Source of the DNA: Macquaria australasica
Taxonomy: Eukaryota; Chordata; Actinopteri; Centrarchiformes; Percichthyidae
NCBI GenBank assembly: GCA_005408345.1
Contig: SEMN01000026.1
Location: 186,001-250,000, forward strand
Direction of reading: 5' to 3'
DNA: 64,000 bases
The notes under the pieces are model-generated. The model ran no database searches. It was not told the origin of the DNA and was given only the letters and a program-made list of their open reading frames with translations. Numbering within the stretch: position 1 is the stretch's first letter; every line of letters starts with the position of its first letter. This document shows, piece by piece, positions 55,901 to 64,000 of the stretch. Made by a program: the position numbers and the translations under genes.

Positions 55901-58412
55901 AATTCAAGGTATTACTTTAATTCTGAATTGTATTGTTTTATCTGTATTAGTAGCTACCGTCTCACATATGAACTTTGGTATGTTAAAGACATGCATTCAC
56001 AGATTATTTTGTAGACTTAAATGTCTGGTTACATTTGTAATATTGGCAAAAACTAGATTACAGTAGACATTTACTTTAAGTAAGGAAGGGGAAATATAGG
56101 CTACTCAGAATATGGATTGTTCATTTCATCTTTATATAAGCATTTTCTTCCAGCTGTAATGTTTTTATGGAAATCTGGAGACGGGTGTCATTGATAAATA
56201 AGACTAATGCCATGACTGTGGATATCTGGTACCGGAATACAAACTACTGTAAATCATATGCGTTTTGTTTAAGGTTAGCCACCTCCACTATTACTACACT
56301 GTTATTAAAGAGTGCAAGGCTGAACATGTTGTAGTTATGTCTGTCCACTCAATTCTAAATCTGGAAGCAATTTTACAACATTTGAAAGGAATTCAAGATA
56401 CATAAAACGAAAACACAAACAACTGTGTTTCTGTATCTTTTTTTTTTTGGAATCCACTAATAGTATTCCTCTGAGCATACAAGAATGCAAACATGATTTA
56501 GATAAAGACGAACAATGAGGTGCTGTGTGACATCCTCCCTAGACATCTGTGCTAGATGCTTGAATTTAGTAATTTGATTTGACTGATTTGATATATTTAC
56601 TGCTTCAGAATGATGTGCTGGGTTTCTTTTGTATCTCAAAAGTCAGATACAGAAAATGACAAAGAGAGAGAAGTAGAAAGTCACTAACATCAGTTCATCA
56701 TAGTAAAAAGAACCCATTTCAAAGGAAATGTTGTCAGATGATATGTTGCAGAAGTCTTCTAGCTGCCCCATCAATCATTATTGGTTTTACATTATTATTG
56801 TAGGTATTTCCTAAATGTATGTGTTCAAAATAGTACCAGACTGTTATGTTTAGTTTGTGTGCAGAATATCGTACAAACTGTAAAGGCAAACATAGTTTCA
56901 TGCAGGTGAAGTAAAGTTACATAGACCCTCACTTATACTATATATATTATAAGATATACCTGCCTGATTAATCAGTAGATACTGTATGTAGCCTATAGCA
57001 GCACTAAGCAACATTACCAATGTTTTTGTTCTATTTTAGTTCTTATACCACTAGGGGGAAACGTCATGCTATTCAGCCTCAAAAAATTACTGGTTACCCA
57101 GACATCATTTACACTTTAACACATTTACACTTACAGTTTAATATACAGCAGCCTGTCTAAAATGTGAAAGGAACAATATGATTTAACAAACTAGAAAGCA
57201 TATGTAATTTACTGCTATTATTACTTTATTGTTTATTGCTACTTCAAAATATATATCTCTGCTGAAGCAGGGAAGAGTAATTCATGAGATCTTGTTATGC
57301 TGCTACAAAATGTCAGTTTTTAATGGCGTTCTACTGAATGTCACAGGAAGCCTGTGTTCAGCAGTAACATCATGTAATGCAGCAATGATGTGTGAGTATG
57401 TTTACATTGTGGCTGCTACTTCAGATGTGTTCTTTCATGGTAATGCTAGTGCTTTCAGTGACAACCTCACCAGACAGCAGTGTTGTCCTGTTTACATAAT
57501 TTCTACATAAGGGCTATTTTTCATTAAAATTTTCAGTTCAAGGTTGCATCATCTGGAGGGTTAAGGATACGTTGCATTCAAGTCTAGCGAACAAACAAAG
57601 GATGAGTACACTTTGAGGGGCTTCGGCAATCAGACCATCGAGTGCTCATTTTCAGCTGAAGCACATCTGCGAGTCATGAATAGCATATTCTTTAATCTTT
57701 ATCTTGAACAGAACTGAGAACCATACCAGCACACAGTATGGAAACAAATTAATATTCTAGTTTTTGCCTTCACTGTAAATCATATTCACGATTCCATAGA
57801 AACACTGGGGATAACTAATTCACATTCCTATTGAGCATATTTACAATATTGCACAATAAAAGCTCAAATCCCAATTGGACTTGTATTCAGGATGAGCTGT
57901 TATTATGTATTTATATAAATAATAAACACCATTGCATGCATGACTGAACAGAGTATTCTGAATGTTACCTCGGTGACAGAAGAGGCAACAAAAAAATAAC
58001 AATAAACATAAATGATCTCCCTTTGAGCCACTTTGTTATATGGCGTCTATATAAACCAATTCAAAAACAGAATGCTTCATCTCATCAGGCTGACAACCAT
58101 AGGAATATTACCACTGTATAAATGCACACATGGAGTGACTGCTGCTTTCCCACCTCAATAACAGTCTGGTTGACCTCTGTCTTAAACAGTGATGGCAGTG
58201 CCTGCAGTTCTCTATCTGCAGAGTGTGTCAGCTCACACATAGAGCTTTGGTCCTGAGCTGATGATGATAAATCTGTGCCAGTTGTTCACCAGTTGATTGT
58301 GGTTTACTGCTGAGCCGGGAGAGTGTCTCATTGTGTCAGCGTGGGCCGTCATGGAGACAGCTGCCAAAGGAAACACAGCCTTTATGCTGTTCTCTGGTAT
58401 ATGGAAGAGAAA

Positions 58413-58480
58413 ATTAGGGAGAGAGAGAGAGAGAGAGGAATAGGAAGAGAGAGAGGGGAGAGAGAGAAAGGGAGCACAGA
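58413..58480. repeat. GA-rich low-complexity stretch
   Basis: Imperfect GAGAGA and GGGAGAGA units. Confidence 0.8.
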
Positions 58481-60908
58481 ATAATATGTTGCATCAATCA
58501 GTCTAAATGACTTGCTTATGTAATTAGCTAACAATGTTTTGTTTCTCCGGTTCCCTGAAGTTATTAGTGGTTCACAGTTAACCTTGAAGTAATTGGAAAG
58601 GCTCCGTTGATGTTCCCCTATCTGTATGGGACTGACAGTTTATTTTTCTTCTGTGGATGGCTTCCCTCCTCTTTCATGTTGCTACAGTATTTATGAATTA
58701 GTTTCCTGTCACTTTACAGTACAGCCTAATACTAATTGGTGGTGAGATATATGGGTTATTCACATCCCACTAGGTGGCACGCTGTCTTCCTTCCTTCCCG
58801 ACATTAACATGACTGAGAATTGTCAAAACTAATAACATGGTGTTGCTCTGGTAATACTGCTGCTCAAATTACACCTTCCTTGAAAATGGCATAATCTCTA
58901 ACATAAATTTAAACACTAACTCTGCAACCACTGCTTCTCCAACTAGTGCCTGACATTTTAATTTGATGCTTCATCTGCAATTAGACATGCACTGCATGGC
59001 CATTGGCTTATTTTTATTTAGTGAGAATCAAACATTCACTTTGGACTCCTCTTAATTTAAAAGGAGAGACTAAGCCAGACTCAGTGCTGGGGTTTTACCC
59101 TCACTTCTTATTAAGAATTAATGTTGGACAGTGTTTCACTGAAAAATGAATTTAGCTGCCATATCAATGACATGCTATAGGACACAATCACCAGACTGCT
59201 GGTCCGGTTGTCAATAGGAAGACTGAAAGTGTTGTCAGAAAGAGGATGATGTGAGAAAAAGTCTGCTCCTCATTGTTTGAATTTGTGAAAAGAAAAACCT
59301 TCAACAATGTTAGGGAACATCTTGGAATGTTTGCATAGCCGATGCTTTGCTCAGTTTTGTTCCATTTCTATTTCGCACAGGAAAAACATTATGTCCTTTT
59401 TCATTTTCTGATAGTCCCTTGCCTCTGTCGGCCACTTTGCTGGATAGATATCTGCCTGAGAAGTTAATTTAAATGACTTTTTGAGGATGGCGATTGATCC
59501 ATTGCATACTAAATAACTTTCCCGGGCTGAGATAAAGTGCCACTGCAGAAAGAATAAGGAAATGTCATGAGCTCTCCTAAATCACACTGCTATTGTAATT
59601 ATCTATTATCACTGGTTCCATCTAATTATGTAAGCGCTGTTCACTCCATGGCTCTCACCTTCTAGTAATCCCACACAGAATACAGACATTTAGTCATTGT
59701 CAACATCACACAGCCATCACACAGTAACATAATGAATTTATGGTACTGTTGTATACTCAGTTTGATTCTTTAATACCCTGAAATTTAAAGGCATTTTTCA
59801 AGGGCTTTTGACTCATATCTAATATTTAAAATATATAAAAACAAAAAGTGCTTTGTTTATTGTTTTCTTTGGGATTGTCAAGGATCGTAGAGGCTGAGAC
59901 AGGTTTTCTTTTGTTTACCCAGGAAGATCACAGCCTGGGTCATATTAGAGATGTTTACTCCTCCTGTCAAAGGATAAGTTGTAAATTTTAGCTCACAGGA
60001 AATGAAAGATGTAGTGGCACGCTGAGTACAGACACCAAAGTAATGTCACCTTGAGTGAGCATTTCTCTTGTCTGGACTGGCAGGTGATATCAGAGGATAA
60101 ACTCCATTTTGACCTTGTGTTCACTCATCACAACAAAAACACAAGAGACGAACAGCACAAAGAAAGAAAAAAAACAGAAAAAAAAAAACTAACACCCGTC
60201 ACATTTCAAATATTATTGCTTCCGTCAGCTGATATCACCCGGCATGGCTGCAGATAACTGCACTTCATTCTGTCTGGAGCGATGGATGGCTAGGTTTGAT
60301 GTTAACACTGTTATTAAAAATGCAAAAAAAAAAACAAAACAACTAAACATATCTTCATTAACATTCAGTGCCATGGAGGTGTGATTGATTCCATCATCAA
60401 CCAAGTCATTTTCGTGGCTAGCATAGGAACATCAAACACCATGACCTCCATTATTTCCCCTTTGAAATTGCATTCACTTTACTCGCCTCTCTGGCTCTCC
60501 AATACCTTGAATCATTTCTCCTGGGAGGTGTTTTTCCTCTAACCTGCTGCTTCTCTGCCAGTCCTAAGAGCAGTGTAACCAGCAATTCTCTCACACTGTA
60601 TGTGGGACACTTGAGCTAAGAGTGAGACGAGGCATCTGGCACAACCTTCATGAGACTGTGCACTAGATTCAGCTTAGTGAAATTTAGACAAAGGCCCCAA
60701 AAATAAACTGGCTCACATGTTATATTTATCTTGATAATATATGGATCTGTTGTGGCACAAATCAAACTCACTCTTCGATAAAGTGCACAGAGTTTGAGAA
60801 AACAGATCAAAATAGATTTAAACATTTATATGTCTTTAAGTTTATTCTGAACTTGTGTACTCCCAAAGTCCCATCAAATAAATGCACAGGCTTTATACTC
60901 TGCTTTAT

Positions 60909-61390
60909 ACATTTTGGGAATTGCCCTTTGCTTTCTTTTTGAGAGTTAGATGAGAATGTCGATAGCACTCTCATGCTTTGAGTGTGGAGTTGAAGGCAAG
61001 AGGAAATTAGCTTAGCTTAGCATAAAGACTTGAAGCAGGTGGAAACAGCTAGCCTATCTGTCCGAAGCCTAAAAATATGTCCACCAGCACCTCTAATGCT
61101 CATTCATTAACACCATTGAGGTTACCAGGCAACCAGTGACCAGATGCTGCACAGAAGAACTACACTGTGTTAGTTAGTGAGCTTTAGAAGCATTGGTGAG
61201 CATATTTAACTTTGGACGGAGCCAGGCTAACTGTTTCCCCCTGTTTCCAGTCTTTATGCTAAGCTAATCACTTCACGGCTCCAGCTCAATACTTTTTGCC
61301 CAGACATGAGACTTGTACCAATCTTTTCTCCTAGCTCCTGCAACGGAAGTAAGTGAACGTACTTCCCAAAATGTCAAACTATTTGTTTAA
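60909..61390. mobile_element. Degenerate family A inverted-repeat element (copy 3)
   Basis: ATTTTGGGAATTGCCC at the left and ACTTCCCAAAATGTCAAACT at the right are complementary in part. The interior AGTTAGATGAGAATGTCGAT and TTAGCTTAGCATAAAGACTT match copies 1 and 2, and CTGTTTCCAGTCTTTATGCT is the inverted internal arm. TTAA remains only at the right end. Confidence 0.65.
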
Positions 61391-61429
61391 ATCTTAAAAA
61401 AAGCAGAATGACTCATAAAAAAAGAGGCA

Positions 61430-61900
61430 GCTTGCATTTTCCAGAGCTTTTAACCACATCTGTCTTCATCAGCAAATTGAGTTTTCTCAGTTGTCATGGA
61501 GGTGGCTCGCATGATCAAAGTATAAACTTATCTAACCCCTGTCTCTGTTCAGGGATGGTCTTTGATGTCAGAGCTGTACTCCAGCGGTACACTGACTCCT
61601 GGTCGATGACCTTTGACCCCTTCCCAGACGATGCTGTGACCGGTTTTGGTCTCGTGTTCACAGACGGCTGATGTTGTCTGTTTCCGTTGTTCATTCAGTC
61701 TCTTGTCCAGGGTCCTTGCCATTTCATCAATGTAGTGCTCCTCACAGCTGTCACATGGGATGTCATACACCGTTCCAGTTCGTCACTCCAGGGGGGTCCT
61801 GTCTTTAGGGTGTACCAGCGCAGATCTTAAGTTGTTGAATGGTTTGTGATAAGTGCTGAATCCTTGTGACTTCAGCTTCAGCTAGATGTTCTGACATTAC
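61430..61900 (-). mobile_element. Fragment of a Penelope-like retroelement (GIY-YIG end)
   Basis: The minus strand reads STYHKPFNNLRSALVHPKD, a stop, then VYDIPCDSCEEHYIDEMART and LDKRLNEQRKQTTSAVCEHE, then TGHSI. This is the start of the GIY-YIG endonuclease domain at the C-terminus of Penelope-like elements, where PC.C...YIGET.R is usual; here the glycine and threonine of YIGET are changed to YIDEM. Stops and frameshifts follow, with a TLNRDRG-type remnant near 61545. No reverse transcriptase core is present. It is a dead 3' fragment. Confidence 0.7.
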
Positions 61901-62106
61901 ATACAGTAGGCTTGTCAGACAGAAAAAAATCCTTCAACTGAGTTGCCAACCCTTGTTGAGTCAAAATTTCAGACTTAAAAATACTATATGATGTTCTATG
62001 ATCATCAAAGACAAAGACTCTTTCAGTAATTGTGACCATGTGTTGTGAGCTTGTTTTGAAATTTGAGCAGGAAATTATTTCTGGAGCCTCTGAAGCTACG
62101 CTAGAC

Positions 62107-62510
62107 AGTGGTGGAAGAAGTACATATATATTTTACTTAATATATATATATATATGTGTCATATTTTTTGAATATTATTACTGAAGCATTAACAAACAAC
62201 CAGCATTTTAATGTTACAGCTGGTGGAGGTGGAGTTCATTTTAACTACTTTATTTACTGTTGGATAGTTTAATCTATAACTATCATAAGATATAAATTTA
62301 TTATGTTTTGTTTGTAAAATATTAATCTGAGCAGTTACTAATAACTCCAGCTGTCAGATGTAATTTAGTAAAAAGTACAATCTTTCCTTCTGTAAAGTGG
62401 AGTAGATAAAGTAACATAAAATAGAAATACTCAAGTAAAGTACAAGCACCTTAAAATCGTACTTAAGTATAGTACTTGAGTAAATGTACGTAGTTATTTT
62501 CCACCACTGG
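62107..62510. mobile_element. Inverted-repeat element (family B, copy 3)
   Basis: The left terminus CAGTGGTGGAAGAAGTAC and right terminus TTATTTTCCACCACTGG are inverted repeats. The inner right arm AGTACTTGAGTAAATGTACG matches copy 1. Non-coding. This is the copy with the best-defined ends. Confidence 0.75.
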
Positions 62511-64000
62511 TTGTAGAGTACAGAAGTCTAACAAGTTAGGACATGAGGTAATTACGGAGTTGAATAATCAATGTATTTCTGGGAGGGTGATTCTTCCTGA
62601 TGCCTGCAATACTGTGGTCTTTCCAGCTCAGGCTATTTACAATTACGTGACTAATTTGTAATACAAATCCAGATTCCAGACACTTGATTAAATGGTAAAT
62701 AGTATGGATTGGCTGAAATATTTACAATGCATGTGTGTTTTGTCACTGTTACAATATTTTGACCATCCCTCATTTACAACTTATCAAGAGGCAGACACTA
62801 ATATTTGACTGTAATTGTTTGTATTTTAGTATTGTGTGAACTAGTTTGACTCAAAGATCTACTTAATAATAAAGGTTGTAATTTGTGTTGTGAACAAAAG
62901 ACAAAACCAGCAACCAAGACAAAGTGAAGCCTGACTTTGCAGCCTGTCAATGATCATTAAACATGTTTGACCTACTGACATTTTGGCAATTAGGAACTTG
63001 CCTTCTTGTAACCCTGACCCCTGAACATCACTGTACATTCAGAGTCTGTCTTTCATTTATTGTTAGTGCGGAAACTCAAAGGACCGTCTATTAGTGCGTC
63101 TCAGCTTATGATGCTTGTTTTCTTGTTTCCCATAATTATATTCATGATTCCAGTCTCAAATGTTTGATGTGAACTGAATGTGAATTCTGTTCCAGAAAGT
63201 ACCCACTAGTTTTACAATCCTAATGTGTTTTGTGTTTGGATCAGAGCAGTGTATTACACGCTTGTTTTCCAGACTGATTGATGAGCAGGTAATTTGAGAG
63301 TTTTTAGGTGCATATTTGCATAAACCCTTTAAAAGGCACATTCTCAGCAGACAGTCACACCCGTAGCTTCTTCCCCCCCAAATGCAGATTAGGTTTAGAA
63401 TTTATTAAACCTATCTTACCGACCACCAACCGAAACTCCACTGGAGGCTATAAAGAATCCAAAACACTTTCAAGTCGGACTTTCAGTTTTGAAAATTTGG
63501 CAGAAGGTTGACTTAGCTCTTGGAGCCCCAGAGAGTTTCTCTAAAAATCTAATGCAAACACATCAACTCTTGAACCCATACGCTTTGGAGAGCAAGGCTT
63601 GACTCCTGTGTTTTGATTTAGAATTGAATTGTTGGAGAATTGGCACACTGACCCTTGAGGATTTGCATTTACATGCAAATCCACAGCTGGTCTGTAACAA
63701 AAATAATTTATTCGACATGTATCATGATAACAAGGCTTGTGAGATGAGCGAGGCTCCTTTTTGTTGCATTCACAGTCAGGCCAGCAGCTCTGCCTGTAAA
63801 GCTGGATGTGGAAGACCCACATGACAAGTGTCACCATCTAGAAATGCAGGAATAATGGCCACTAGTGGAAGGCCAAGGTCTGGTCGTACTGTGTAAAGAA
63901 AACCAGTGATGACAATGACAATGAAAAACCCATATTTCTATCTTATACCTTTATTTAGTCTTTCTCATTTTTTTCTTGACACGTTTGCATATAGCTGACA

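Larger units (their letters stand above)
53001..64000. other. Intergenic region right of the pcdh8-like gene
   Basis: No coding exon was found over 11 kb. It contains a family A end at 55854-55900, a GA-rich stretch at 58413-58480, a family A copy (60909-61390), a Penelope-like fragment (61430-61900) and a family B copy (62107-62510). Segments around 59430-59680 are dense in TAATTA-type motifs and look like candidate regulatory DNA, but this cannot be tested from one sequence. Confidence 0.45.

Overview
The window looks like nuclear DNA of a teleost fish, probably a percomorph. All genes are intron-split with GT-AG junctions, the spaces between them are large and AT-rich, long (CA)n and (GA)n tracts are present, and the interspersed repeats are of types common in teleosts. 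No prokaryotic, CRISPR, rRNA or tRNA feature was recognised. Most open reading frames outside the genes below are chance frames, shadows of exons or translated repeats.

Five protein-coding genes could be rebuilt exon by exon with every splice phase agreeing. (1) 804-6855, minus strand: a 13-coding-exon, about 595-residue protein with a C-terminal FAM194 domain, best matching ERICH6/ERICH6B. (2) 7738-10595, plus strand: an endothelin B-type receptor, 429 residues, 7 coding exons and a probable 5' non-coding exon. (3) 17503-20518, minus: chondromodulin (cnmd), 339 residues, 7 exons, with membrane segment, BRICHOS region, furin site and eight-cysteine C-terminal domain. (4) 22062-25453, minus: protocadherin-8 (pcdh8), 992 residues, 3 exons. 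(5) 49359-52817, plus: a second protocadherin-8-like gene, 972 residues, 4 coding exons, head-to-head with (4).

The layout is: erich6-like and ednrb divergent with 0.9 kb between start codons; a 6.9 kb gap; cnmd and pcdh8 in tandem on the minus strand; a 24 kb gene-free interval; the pcdh8-like gene; and 11 kb with no gene recognised. Human relatives of all these genes lie on chromosome 13q but far apart, so the block appears to be a compacted or rearranged version of that ancestral region.

The most interesting signal is the pcdh8 pair. Both promoters carry the same ordered set of elements (inverted CCAAT box, octamer-type POU site, TATA-like box) at nearly the same spacing, although the genes are diverged, lie 24 kb apart and face away from each other. 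Their cytoplasmic tails share one acidic motif but otherwise differ, and the plus-strand copy has an extra intron just before that motif. The repeats are mostly TTAA-bounded and other inverted-repeat elements, a Tc1-like relic, a non-LTR retrotransposon end and a Penelope-like GIY-YIG fragment. I did not find a convincing wholly new biological system; the paired protocadherin locus is the best candidate for further attention.
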